In this document: positions 36,690 to 49,184 of the stretch, piece by piece
Numbering within the stretch: position 1 is the stretch's first letter
Layout of the letters: every line of letters begins with the position of its first letter
Source of the DNA: Henricia sp. BOLD:AAB3569
Lineage: Eukaryota; Echinodermata; Asteroidea; Spinulosida; Echinasteridae
Assembly (NCBI GenBank): GCA_037783545.1
Contig: JBBELK010000623.1
Coordinates: 62,001 to 126,000 of the forward strand
DNA length: 64,000 nucleotides
Direction of reading: 5' to 3'
The notes under the pieces: model-generated
Told to the model about the DNA's origin: nothing
The model's input: only the letters and a program-made list of their open reading frames with translations
Databases searched by the model: none
Program-made: the position numbers and the translations under genes

Positions 36690-39600
36690 GTCAATTTTTT
36701 ATGACAAGTGCGCAATATAGAGAGTTTAGGGCATGCAAAATTTGAAGTTCGTCGGAACATTTTTCGACCTCCAAATTTGCCGACGTTTGGACCACACTTT
36801 GACCAAATTGCCGAGCCAAACTGCGGTGCGTTAACGATAGTCCGAATGACTGAGCATGCGCACAACTCAGGAGTACCCCAAAGAGGTGTTTACAGACAGC
36901 CACGGTTTGCGTGAGAGCAGTCAGGAAGCCTCAACCCAGTTTTTTCTAAACTTTGAAATTTATCTGCCATTTCCCGGCGAAAGTCTGTCAATTTTTTATG
37001 ACAAGTGCGCAATATAGAGAGTTTAGGGCATGCAAAATTTGAAGTTCGTCGGAACATTTTTCGACCTCCAAATTTGCCGACGTTTGGACCACACTTTGAC
37101 CAAATTGCCGAGCCAAACTGCGGTGCGTTAACGACAGTCCGAATGACTGAGCATGCGCACAACTCAGGAGTACCCCAAAGAGGTGTGTACAGACAGCCAC
37201 GGTTTGCGTGAGAGCAGTCAGGAAGCCTCAACCCAGTTTTTTCTAAACTTTGAAATTTCTCTGCCATTTCCCGGCGAAAGTCTGTCAATTTTTTATGACA
37301 GGTGCGCAATATAGAGAGTTTAGGGCATGCAAAATTTGAAGTTCGTCGGAACATTTTTCGACCTCCAAATTTGCCGACGTTTGGACCACACTTTGACCAA
37401 ATTGCCGAGCCAAACTGCGGTGCGTTAACGACAGTCCGAATGACTGAGCATGCGCACAACTCAGGAGTACCCCAAAGAGGTGTGTACAGACAGCCACGGT
37501 TTGCGTGAGAGCAGTCAGGAAGCCTCAACCCAGTTTTTTCTAAACTTTGAAATTTATCTGCCATTTCCTGGCGAAAGTCTGTCAATTTTTTATGACAAGT
37601 GCGCAATATAGAGAGTTTAGGGCATGCAAAATTTGAAGTTCGTCGGAACATTTTTCGACCTCCAAATTTGCCGACGTTTGGACCACACTTTGACCAAATT
37701 GCCGAGCCAAACTGCGGTGCGTTAACGACAGTCCGAATGACTGAGCATGCGCACAACTCAGGAGTACCCCAAAGAGGTGTGTACAGACAGCCACGGTTTG
37801 CGTGAGAGCAGTCAGGAAGCCTCAACCCAGTTTTTTCTAAACTTTGAAATTTCTCTGCCATTTCCCGGCGAAAGTCTGTAAATTTTTTATGACAAGTGCG
37901 CAATATAGAGAGTTTAGGGCATGCAAAATTTGAAGTTCGTCGGAACATTTTTCAACCTCCAAATTTGCCGACGTTTGGACCACACTTTGACCAAATTGCC
38001 GAGCCAAACTGCGGTGCGTTAACGACAGTCCGAATGACTGAGCATGCGCACAACTCAGGGGTACCCCAAAGAGGTGTGTACAGACAGCCACGGTTTGCGT
38101 GAGAGCAGTCAGGAAGCCTCAACCCAGTTTTTTCTAAACTTTGAAATTTCTCTGCCATTTCCCGGCGAAAGTCTGTCAATTTTTTATGACAAGTGCGCAA
38201 TATAGAGAGTTTAGGGCATGCAAAATTTGAAGTTCGTCGGAACATTTTTCGACCTCCAAATTTGCCGACGTTTGGACCACACTTTGACCAAATTGCCGAG
38301 CCAAACTGCGGTGCGTTAACGACAGTCCGAATGACTGAGCATGCGCACAACTCAGGAGTACCCCAAAGAGGTGTGTACAGACAGCCACGGTTTGCGTGAG
38401 AGCAGTCAGGAAGCCTCAACCCAGTTTTTTCTAAACTTTGAAATTTATCTGCCATTTCCTGGCGAAAGTCTGTCAATTTTGTATGACAAGTGCGCAATAT
38501 AGAGAGTTTAAGGCATGCAAAATTTGAAGTTCGTCGGAACATTTTTCGACCTCCAAATTTGCCGACGTTTGGACCACACTTTGACCAAATTGCCGAGCCA
38601 AACTGCGGTGCGTTAACGACAGTCCGAATGACTGAGCATGCGCACAACTCAGGAGTACCCCAAAGAGGTGTGTACAGACAGCCACGGTTTGCGTGAGAGC
38701 AGTCAGGAAGCCTCAACCCAGTTTTTTCTAAACTTTGAAATTTCTCTGCCATTTCCCGGCGAAAGTCTGTCAATTTTTTATGACAAGTGCGCAATATAGA
38801 GAGTTTAGGGCATGCAAAATTTGAAGTTCGTCGGAACATTTTTCGACCTCCAAATTTGCCGACGTTTGGACCACACTTTGACCAAATTGCCGAGCCAAAC
38901 TGCGGTGCGTTAACGACAGTCCGAATGACTAAGCATGCGCACAACTCAGGAGTACCCCAAAGAGGTGTGTACAGACAGCCACGGTTTGCGTGAGAGCAGT
39001 CAGGAAGCCTCAACCCAGTTTTTTTCTAAACTTTGAAATTTCTCTGCCATTTCCCGGCGAAAGTCTGTCAATTTTTTATGACAAGTGCGCAATATAGAGA
39101 GTTTAGGGCATGCAAAATTTGAAGTTCGTCGGAACATTTTTCGACCTCCAAATTTGCCGACGTTTGGACCACACTTTGACCAAATTGCCGAGCCAAACTG
39201 CGGTGCGTTAACGACAGTCCGAATGACTGAGCATGCGCACAACTCAGGAGTACCCCAAAGAGGTGTGTACAGACAGCCACGGTTTGCGTGAGAGCAGTCA
39301 GGAAGCCTCAACCCAGTTTTTTCTAAACTTTGAAATTTCTCTGCCATTTCCCGGCGAAAGTCTGTCAATTTTTTATGACAAGTGCGCAATATAGAGAGTT
39401 TAGGGCATGCAAAATTTGAAGTTCGTCGGAACATTTTTCGACCTCCAAATTTGCCGACGTTTGGACCACACTTTGACCAAATTGCCGAGCCAAACTGCGG
39501 TGCGTTAACGACAGTCCGAATGACTGAGCATGCGCACAACTCAGGAGTACCCCAAAGAGGTGTGTACAGACAGCCACGGTTTGCGTGAGAGCAGTCAGGA

Positions 39601-39876
39601 AGCCTCAACCCAGTTTTTTCTAAACTTTGAAATTTCTCTGCCATTTCCCGGCGAAAGTCTGTCAATTTTTTATGACAAGTGCGCAATATAGAGAGTTTAG
39701 GGCATGCAAAATTTGAAGTTCGTTGGAACATTTTTCGACCTCCAAATTTGCCGACGTTTGGACCACACTTTGACCAAATTGCCGAGCCAAACTGCGGTGC
39801 GTTAACGACAGTCCGAATGACTGAGCATGCGCACAACTCAGGAGTACCCCAAAGAGGTGTGTACAGACAGCCACGG
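36690..39876 (+). repeat. 3.19-kb duplicated segment, copy 2
   Basis: Partner of 32,827-36,013. It shares 'gtgtttacag', two 'aaatttatctgcc' monomers, 'gacaggtgcgc', 'ctgtaaattt', 'tttttcaacc', 'caggggtac', 'gtttaaggc', 'gactaagc' and 'gttcgttgg' in the same order. A further monomer with 'gactaagc' at 40,417, 1,487 bp after the one at 38,930, shows a later five-monomer copying step at its right side. Confidence 0.88.
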
Positions 39877-42800
39877 TTTGCGTGAGAGCAGTCAGGAAGC
39901 CTCAACCCAGTTTTTTCTAAACTTTGAAATTTCTCTGCCATTTCCCGGCGAAAGTCTGTCAATTTTTTATGACAAGTGCGCAATATAGAGAGTTTAGGGC
40001 ATGCAAAATTTGAAGTTCGTCGGAACATTTTTCGACCTCCAAATTTGCCGACGTTTGGACCACACTTTGACCAAATTGCCGAGCCAAACTGCGGTGCGTT
40101 AACGACAGTCCGAATGACTGAGCATGCGCACAACTCAGGAGTACCCCAAAGAGGTGTGTACAGACAGCCACGGTTTGCGTGAGAGCAGTCAGGAAGCCTC
40201 AACCCAGTTTTTTTCTAAACTTTGAAATTTCTCTGCCATTTCCCGGCGAAAGTCTGTCAATTTTTTATGACAAGTGCGCAATATAGAGAGTTTAGGGCAT
40301 GCAAAATTTGAAGTTCGTCGGAACATTTTTCGACCTCCAAATTTGCCGACGTTTGGACCACACTTTGACCAAATTGCCGAGCCAAACTGCGGTGCGTTAA
40401 CGACAGTCCGAATGACTAAGCATGCGCACAACTCAGGAGTACCCCAAAGAGGTGTGTACAGACAGCCACGGTTTGCGTGAGAGCAGTCAGGAAGCCTCAA
40501 CCCAGTTTTTTTCTAAACTTTGAAATTTCTCTGCCATTTCCCGGCGAAAGTCTGTCAATTTTTTATGACAAGTGCGCAATATAGAGAGTTTAGGGCATGC
40601 AAAATTTGAAGTTCGTCGGAACATTTTTCGACCTCCAAATTTGCCGACGTTTGGACCACACTTTGACCAAATTGCCGAGCCAAACTGCGGTGCGTTAACG
40701 ACAGTCCGAATGACTGAGCATGCGCACAACTCAGGAGTACCCCAAAGAGGTGTGTACAGACAGCCACGGTTTGCGTGAGAGCAGTCAGGAAGCCTCAACC
40801 CAGTTTTTTCTAAACTTTGAAATTTCTCTGCCATTTCCCGGCGAAAGTCTGTCAATTTTTTATGACAAGTGCGCAATATAGAGAGTTTAGGGCATGCAAA
40901 ATTTGAAGTTCGTCGGAACATTTTTCGACCTCCAAATTTGCCGACGTTTGGACCACACTTTGACCAAATTGCCGAGCCAAACTGCGGTGCGTTAACGACA
41001 GTCCGAATGACTGAGCATGCGCACAACTCAGGAGTACCCCAAAGAGGTGTGTACAGACAGCCACGGTTTGCGTGAGAGCAGTCAGGAAGCCTCAACCCAG
41101 TTTTTTCTAAACTTTGAAATTTCTCTGCCATTTCCCGGCGAAAGTCTGTCAATTTTTTATGACAAGTGCGCAATATAGAGAGTTTAGGGCATGCAAAATT
41201 TGAAGTTCGTCGGAACATTTTTCGACCTCCAAATTTGCCGACGTTTGGACCACACTTTGACCAAATTGCCGAGCCAAACTGCGGTGCGTTAACGACAGTC
41301 CGAATGACTGAGCATGCGCACAACTCAGGAGTACCCCAAAGAGGTGTGTACAGACAGCCACGGTTTGCGTGAGAGCAGTCAGGAAGCCTCAACCCAGTTT
41401 TTTCTAAACTTTGAAATTTCTCTGCCATTTCCCGGCGAAAGTCTGTCAATTTTTTATGACAAGTGCGCAATATAGAGAGTTTAGGGCATGCAAAATTTGA
41501 AGTTCGTCGGAACATTTTTCGACCTCCAAATTTGCCGACGTTTGGACCACACTTTGACCAAATTGCCGAGCCAAACTGCGGTGCGTTAACGACAGTCCGA
41601 ATGACTGAGCATGCGCACAACTCAGGAGTACCCCAAAGAGGTGTGTACAGACAGCCACGGTTTGCGTGAGAGCAGTCAGGAAGCCTCAACCCAGTTTTTT
41701 TCTAAACTTTGAAATTTCTCTGCCATTTCCCGGCGAAAGTCTGTCAATTTTTTATGACAAGTGCGCAATATAGAGAGTTTAGGGCATGCAAAATTTGAAG
41801 TTCGTCGGAACATTTTTCGACCTCCAAATTTGCCGACGTTTGGACCACACTTTGACCAAATTGCCGAGCCAAACTGCGGTGCGTTAACGACAGTCCGAAT
41901 GACTGAGCATGCGCACAACTCAGGAGTACCCCAAAGAGGTGTGTACAGACAGCCACGGTTTGCGTGAGAGCAGTCAGGAAGCCTCAACCCAGTTTTTTCT
42001 AAACTTTGAAATTTCTCTGCCATTTCCCGGCGAAAGTCTGTCAATTTTTTATGAGAAGTGCGCAATATAGAGAGTTTAGGGCATGCAAAATTTGAAGTTC
42101 GTCGGAACATTTTTCGACCTCCAAATTTGCCGACGTTTGGACCACACTTTGACCAAATTGCCGAGCCAAACTGCGGTGCGTTAACGACAGTCCGAATGAC
42201 TGAGCATGCGCACAACTCAGGAGTACCCCAAAGAGGTGTGTACAGACAGCCACGGTTTGCGTGAGAGCAGTCAGGAAGCCTCAACCCAGTTTTTTCTAAA
42301 CTTTGAAATTTCTCTGCCATTTCCCGGCGAAAGTCTGTCAATTTTTTATGACAAGTGCGCAATATAGAGAGTTTAGGGCATGCAAAATTTGAAGTTCGTC
42401 GGAACATTTTTCGACCTCCAAATTTGCCGACGTTTGGACCACACTTTGACCAAATTGCCGAGCCAAACTGCGGTGCGTTAACGACAGTCCGAATGACTGA
42501 GCATGCGCACAACTCAGGAGTACCCCAAAGAGGTGTGTACAGACAGCCACGGTTTGCGTGAGAGCAGTCAGGAAGCCTCAACCCAGTTTTTTCTAAACTT
42601 TGAAATTTCTCTGCCATTTCCCGGCGAAAGTCTGTCAATTTTTTATGACAAGTGCGCAATATAGAGAGTTTAGGGCATGCAAAATTTGAAGTTCGTCGGA
42701 ACATTTTTCAACCTCCAAATTTGCCGACGTTTGGACCACACTTTGACCAAATTGCCGAGCCAAACTGCGGTGCGTTAACGACAGTCCGAATGACTGAGCA

Positions 42801-44130
42801 TGCGCACAACTCAGGAGTACCCCAAAGAGGTGTGTACAGACAGCCACGGTTTGCGTGAGAGCAGTCAGGAAGCCTCAACCCAGTTTTTTCTAAACTTTGA
42901 AATTTCTCTGCCATTTCCCGGCGAAAGTCTGTCAATTTTTTATGACAAGTGCGCAATATAGAGAGTTTAGGGCATGCAAAATTTGAAGTTCGTCGGAACA
43001 TTTTTCGACCTCCAAATTTGCCGACGTTTGGACCACACTTTGACCAAATTGCCGAGCCAAACTGCGGTGCGTTAACGACAGTCCGAATGACTTAGCATGC
43101 GCACAACTCAGGAGTACCCCAAAGAGGTGTGTACAGACAGCCACGGTTTGCGTGAGAGCAGTCAGGAAGCCTCAACCCAGTTTTTTCTAAACTTTGAAAT
43201 TTCTCTGCCATTTCCCGGCGAAAGTCTGTCAATTTTTTATGACAAGTGCGCAATATAGAGAGTTTAGGGCATGCAAAATTTGAAGTTCGTCGGAACATTT
43301 TCGACCTCCAAATTTGCCAACGTTTGGACCACACTTTGACCAAATTGCCGAGCCAAACTGCGGTGCGTTAACGACAGTCCGAATGACTGAGCATGCGCAC
43401 AACTCAGGAGTACCCCAAAGAGGTGTGTACAGACAGCCACGGTTTGCGTGAGAGCAGTCAGGAAGCCTCAACCCAGTTTTTTTCTAAACTTTGAAATTTC
43501 TCTGCCATTTCCCGGCGAAAGTCTGTCATTTTTTTATGACAAGTGCGCAATATAGAGAGTTTAGGGCATGCAAAATTTGAAGTTCGTCGGAACATTTTTC
43601 GACCTCCAAATTTGCCGACGTTTGGACCACACTTTGACCAAATTGCCGAGCCAAACTGCGGTGCGTTAACGACAGTCCGAATGACTGAGCATGCGCACAA
43701 CTCAGGAGTACCCCAAAGAGGTGTGTACAGACAGCCACGGTTTGCGTGAGAGCAGTCAGGAAGCCTCAACCCAGTTTTTTCTAAACTTTGAAATTTCTCT
43801 GCCATTTCCCGGCGAAAGTCTGTCAATTTTTTATGACAAGTGCGCAATATAGAGAGTTTAGGGCATGCAAAATTTGAAGTTCGTCGGAACATTTTTCGAC
43901 CTCCAAATTTGCCGACGTTTGGACCACACTTTGACCAAATTGCCGAGCCAAACTGCGGTGCGTTAACGACAGTCCGAATGACTGAGCATGCGCACAACTC
44001 AGGAGTACCCCAAAGAGGTGTGTACAGACAGCCACGGCTTGCGTGAGAGCAGTCAGGAAGCCTCAACCCAGTTTTTTCTAAACTTTGAAATTTCTCTGCC
44101 ATTTCCCGGCGAAAGTCTGTCAATTTTTGT

Positions 44131-47100
44131 TGACAAGTGCGCAATATAGAGAGTTTAGGGCATGCAAAATTTGAAGTTCGTCGGAACATTTTTCGACCTC
44201 CAAATTTGCCGACGTTTGGACCACACTTTGACCAAATTGCCGAGCCAAACTGCGGTGCGTTAACGACAGTCCGAATGACTGAGCATGCGCACAACTCAGG
44301 AGTACCCCAAAGAGGTGTGTACAGACAGCCACGGTTTGCGTGAGAGCAGTCAGGAAGCCTCAACCCAGTTTTTTCTAAACTTTGAATTTTCTCTGCCATT
44401 TCCCGGCGAAAGGCTGTCAATTTTTTATGACAAGTGCGCAATATAGAGAGTTTAGGGCATGCAAAATTTGAAGTTCGTCGGAAAATTTTTCGACCTCCAA
44501 ATTTGCCGACGTTTGGACCACACTTTGACCAAATTGCCGAGCCAAACTGCGGTGCGTTAACGACAGTCCGAATGACTGAGCATGCGCACAACTCAGGAGT
44601 ACCCCAAAGAGGTGTGTACAGACAGCCACGGCTTGCGTGAGAGCAGTCAGGAAGCCTCAACCCAGTTTTTTTCTAAACTTTGAAATTTCTCTGCCATTTC
44701 CCGGCGAAAGTCTGTCAATTTGTTATGACAAGTGCGCAATATAGAGAGTTTAGGGCATGCAAAATTTGAAGTTCGTCGGAACATTTTTCGACCTCCAAAT
44801 TTGCCGACGTTTGGACCACACTTTGACCAAATTGCCGAGCCAAACTGCGGTGCGTTAACGACAGTCCGAATGACTGAGCATGCGCACAACTCAGGAGTAC
44901 CCCAAAGAGGTGTGTACAGACAGCCACGGTTTGCGTGAGAGCAGTCAGGAAGCCTCAACCCAGTTTTTTCTAAACTTTGAATTTTCTCTGCCATTTCCCG
45001 GCGAAAGGCTGTCAATCTTTTATGACAAGTGCGCAATATAGAGAGTTTAGGGCATGCAAAATTTGAAGTTCGTCGGAACATTTTTCGACCTCCAAATTTG
45101 CCGACGTTTGGACCACACTTTGACCAAATTGCCGAGCCAAACTGCGGTGCGTTAACGACAGTCCGAATGACTGAGTATGCGCACAACTCAGGAGTACCCC
45201 AAAGAGGTGTGTACAGACAGCCACGGCTTGCGTGAGAGCAGTCAGGAAGCCTCAACCCAGTTTTTTTCTAAACTTTGAAATTTCTCTGCCATTTCCCGGC
45301 GAAAGTCTGTCAATTTGTTATGACAAGTGCGCAATATAGAGAGTTTAGGGCATGCAAAATTTGAAGTTCGTCGGAACATTTTTCGACCTCCAAATTTGCC
45401 GACGTTTGGACCACACTTTGACCAAATTGCCGAGCCAAACTGCGGTGCGTTAACGACAGTCCGAATGACTGAGCATGCGCACAACTCAGGAGTACCCCAA
45501 AGAGGTGTGTACAGACAGCCACGGTTTGCGTGAGAGCAGTCAGGAACCTCAACCCAGTTTTTTCTAAACTTTGAAATTTCTCTGCCATTTCCCGGCGAAA
45601 GTCTGTCAATTTTTTATGACAAGTGCGCAATATAGAGAGTTTAGGGCATGCAAAATTTGAAGTTCGTCTGAACATTTTACGACCTCCAAATTTGCCGACG
45701 TTTGGACCACACTTTGACCAAATTGCCGAGCCAAACTGCGGTGCGTTAACGACAGTCCGAATGACTGAGCATGCGCACAACTCAGGAGTACCCCAAAGAG
45801 GTGTGTACAGACAGCCACGGTTTGCGTGAGAGCAGTCAGGAAGCCTCAACCCAGTTTTTTCTAAACTTTGAATTTTCTCTGCCATTTCCCGGCGAAAGGC
45901 TGTCAATTTTTTATGACAAGTGCGCAATATAGAGAGTTTAGGGCATGCACAATTTGAAGTTCGTCGGAACATTTTTCGACCTCCAAATTTGCCGACGTTT
46001 GGACCACACTTTGACCAAATTGCCGAGCCAAACTGCGGTGCGTTAACGACAGTCCGAATGACTGAGCATGCGCACAACTCAGGAGTACCCCAAAGAGGTG
46101 TGTACAGACAGCCACGGCTTGCGTGAGAGCAGTCAGGAAGCCTCAACCCAGTTTTTTCTAAACTTTGAAATTTCTCTGCCATTTCCCGGCGAAAGTCTGT
46201 CAATTTTTGTTGACAAGTGCGCAATATAGAGAGTTTAGGGCATGCAAAATTTGAAGTTCGTCGGAACATTTTTCGACCTCCAAATTTGCCGACGTTTGGA
46301 CCACACTTTGACCAAATTGCCGAGCCAAACTGCAGTGCGTTAACGACAGTCCGAATGACTGAGCTTGCGCACAACTCAGGAGTACCCCAAAGAGGTGTGT
46401 ACAGACAGCCACGGTTTGCGTGAGAGCAGTCAGGAAGCCTCAACCCAGTTTTTTTCTAAACTTTGAAATTTCTCTGCCATTTCCCGGCGAAAGTCTGTCA
46501 ATTTTTTATGACAAGTGCGCAATATAGAGAGTTTAGGGCATGCAAAATTTGAAGTTCGTCGGAACATTTTTCGACCTCCAAATTTGCCGACGTTTGGACC
46601 ACACTTTGACCAAATTGCCGAGCCAAACTGCGGTGCGTTAACGACAGTCCGAATGACTGAGCATGCGCACAACTCAGGAGTACCCCAAAGAGGTGTGTAC
46701 AGACAGCCACGGCTTGCGTGAGAGCAGTCAGGAAGCCTCAACCCAGTTTTTTCTAAACTTTGAAATTTCTCTGCCATTTCCCGGCGAAAGTCTGTCAATT
46801 TTTGTTGACAAGTGCGCAATATAGAGAGTTTAGGGCATGCAAAATTTGAAGTTCGTCGGAACATTTTTCGACCTCCAAATTTGCCGACGTTTGGACCACA
46901 CTTTGACCAAATTGCCGAGCCAAACTGCGGTGCGTTAACGACAGTCCGAATGACTGAGCATGCGCACAACTCAGGAGTACCCCAAAGAGGTGTGTACAGA
47001 CAGCCACGGCTTGCGTGAGAGCAGTCAGGAAGCCTCAACCCAGTTTTTTTCTAAACTTTGAAATTTCTCTGCCATTTCCCGGCGAAAGTCTGTCAATTTG

Positions 47101-49184
47101 TTATGACAAGTGCGCAATATAGAGAGTTTAGGGCATGCAAAATTTGAAGTTCGTCGGAACATTTTTCGACCTCCAAATTTGCCGACGTTTGGACCACACT
47201 TTGACCAAATTGCCGAGCCAAACTGCGGTGCGTTAACGACAGTCCGAATGACTGAGCATGCGCACAACTCAGGAGTACCCCAAAGAGGTGTGTACAGACA
47301 GCCACGGTTTGCGTGAGAGCAGTCAGGAAGCCTCAACCCAGTTTTTTCTAAACTTTGAAATTTCTCTGCCATTTCCCGGCGAAAGTCTGTCAATTTTTTA
47401 TGACAAGTGCGCAATATAGAGAGTTTAGGGCATGCAAAATTTGAAGTTCGTCTGAACATTTTACGACCTCCAAATTTGCCGACGTTTGGACCACACTTTG
47501 ACCAAATTGCCGAGCCAAACTGCGGTGCGTTAACGACAGTCCGAATGACTGAGCATGCGCACAACTCAGGAGTACCCCAAAGAGGTGTGTACAGACAGCC
47601 ACGGTTTGCGTGAGAGCAGTCAGGAAGCCTCAACCCAGTTTTTTCTAAACTTTGAATTTTCTCTGCCATTTCCCGGCGAAAGGCTGTCAATTTTTTATGA
47701 CAAGTGCGCAATATAGAGAGTTTAGGGCATGCAAAATTTGAAGTTCGTCGGAACATTTTTCGACCTCCAAATTTGCCGACGTTTGGACCACACTTTGACC
47801 AAATTGCCGAGCCAAACTGCGGTGCGTTAACGACAGTCCGAATGACTGAGCATGCGCACAACTCAGGAGTACCCCAAAGAGGTGTGTACAGACAGCCACG
47901 GCTTGCGTGAGAGCAGTCAGGAAGCCTCAACCCAGTTTTTTCTAAACTTTGAAATTTCTCTGCCATTTCCCGGCGAAAGTCTGTCAATTTTTGTTGACAA
48001 GTGCGCAATATAGAGAGTTTAGGGCATGCAAAATTTGAAGTTCGTCGGAACATTTTTCGACCTCCAAATTTGCCGACGTTTGGACCACACTTTGACCAAA
48101 TTGCCGAGCCAAACTGCAGTGCGTTAACGACAGTCCGAATGACTCAGCTTGCGCACAACTCAGGAGTACCCCAAAGATGTGTGTACAGACAGCCACGGTT
48201 TGCGTGAGAGCAGTCAGGAAGCCTCAACCCAGTTTTTTTCTAAACTTTGAAATTTCTCTGCCATTTCCCGGCGAAAGTCTGTCAATTTTTTATGACAAGT
48301 GCGCAATATAGAGAGTTTAGGGCATGCAAAATTTGAAGTTCGTCGGAACATTTTTCGACCTCCAAATTTGCCGACGTTTGGACCACACTTTGACCAAATT
48401 GCCGAGCCAAACTGCGGTGCGTTAACGACAGTCCGAATGACTGAGCATGCGCACAACTCAGGAGTACCCCAAAGAGGTGTGTACAGACAGCCACGGCTTG
48501 CGTGAGAGCAGTCAGGAAGCCTCAACCCAGTTTTTTCTAAACTTTGAAATTTCTCTGCCATTTCCCGGCGAAAGTCTGTCAATTTTTGTTGACAAGTGCG
48601 CAATATAGAGAGTTTAGGGCATGCAAAATTTGAAGTTCGTCGGAACATTTTTCGACCTCCAAATTTGCCGACGTTTGGACCACACTTTGACCAAATTGCC
48701 GAGCCAAACTGCAGTGCGTTAACGACAGTCCGAATGACTGAGCTTGCGCACAACTCAGGAGTACCCCAAAGAGGTGTGTACAGACAGCCACGGTTTGCGT
48801 GAGAGCAGTCAGGAAGCCTCAACCCAGTTTTTTTCTAAACTTTGAAATTTCTCTGCCATTTCCCGGCGAAAGTCTGTCAATTTTTTATGACAAGTGCGCA
48901 ATATAGAGAGTTTAGGGCATGCAAAATTTGAAGTTCGTCGGAACATTTTTCGACCTCCAAATTTGCCGACGTTTGGACCACACTTTGACCAAATTGCCGA
49001 GCCAAACTGCGGTGCGTTAACGACAGTCCGAATGACTGAGCATGCGCACAACTCAGGAGTACCCCAAAGAGGTGTGTACAGACAGCCACGGTTTGCGTGA
49101 GAGCAGTCAGGAAGCCTCAACCCAGTTTTTTCTAAACTTAGAATTTTCTCTGCCATTTCCCGGCGAAAGGCTGTCAATTTTTTA
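44131..49184 (+). repeat. 5.05-kb higher-order repeat (17 monomers), unit 1
   Basis: It matches 49,185-54,239 at an offset of 5,054-5,055 bp. Marks in order: 'gaattttctct' with 'aaaggctg', 'ggaaaatttttcg' (44483), 'cggcttgcg', 'caatttgttatg', 'caatcttttatg' (45016), 'gagtatgcgc' (45174), 'gtctgaacattttacg', 'caatttttgttgac', 'ctgcagtgcg' with 'gagcttgcgc', and 'aaagatgtgtg' (48174). Unit 1 has two private changes I can see: one base missing in 'caggaacctc' (about 45,547) and 'gcatgcacaatttg' (about 45,946). The unit contains plain monomers only, in one orientation, with no gene. Confidence 0.9.
45310..48822 (+). repeat. Nested 1,784-bp (6-monomer) repeat inside the 17-mer, unit 1
   Basis: About 45,310-46,730 matches about 47,093-48,514 and onward: 'caatttgttatg', 'gtctgaacattttacg', 'aaaggctg' with 'cggcttgcg', 'caatttttgttgac' with 'ctgcagtgcg' recur in the same order at an offset of 1,784 bp. 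The second copy carries private 'gactcagcttg' and 'aaagatgtgtg' (48,143-48,180). The whole nested pattern appears again in the second 17-mer unit. Confidence 0.8.

Larger units (their letters stand above)
32827..44130 (+). repeat. 297-bp satellite array, block J2 (about 38 monomers)
   Basis: SINE-free monomers dominated by a large direct duplication up to 39.9 kb, then near-consensus monomers to about 43.3 kb. Marks include 'gtgtttacag' (33026, 36889), 'aaatttatctgcc', 'gacaggtgcgc' (33435, 37298), 'caggggtac', 'gtttaaggc' (34645, 38508) and 'gactaagc' (35067, 38930, 40417). At about 43,297-43,318 one monomer has lost a T ('aacattttcgacc') and reads 'tgccaacg', which breaks the open minus frame. 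No gene seen. Confidence 0.96.
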
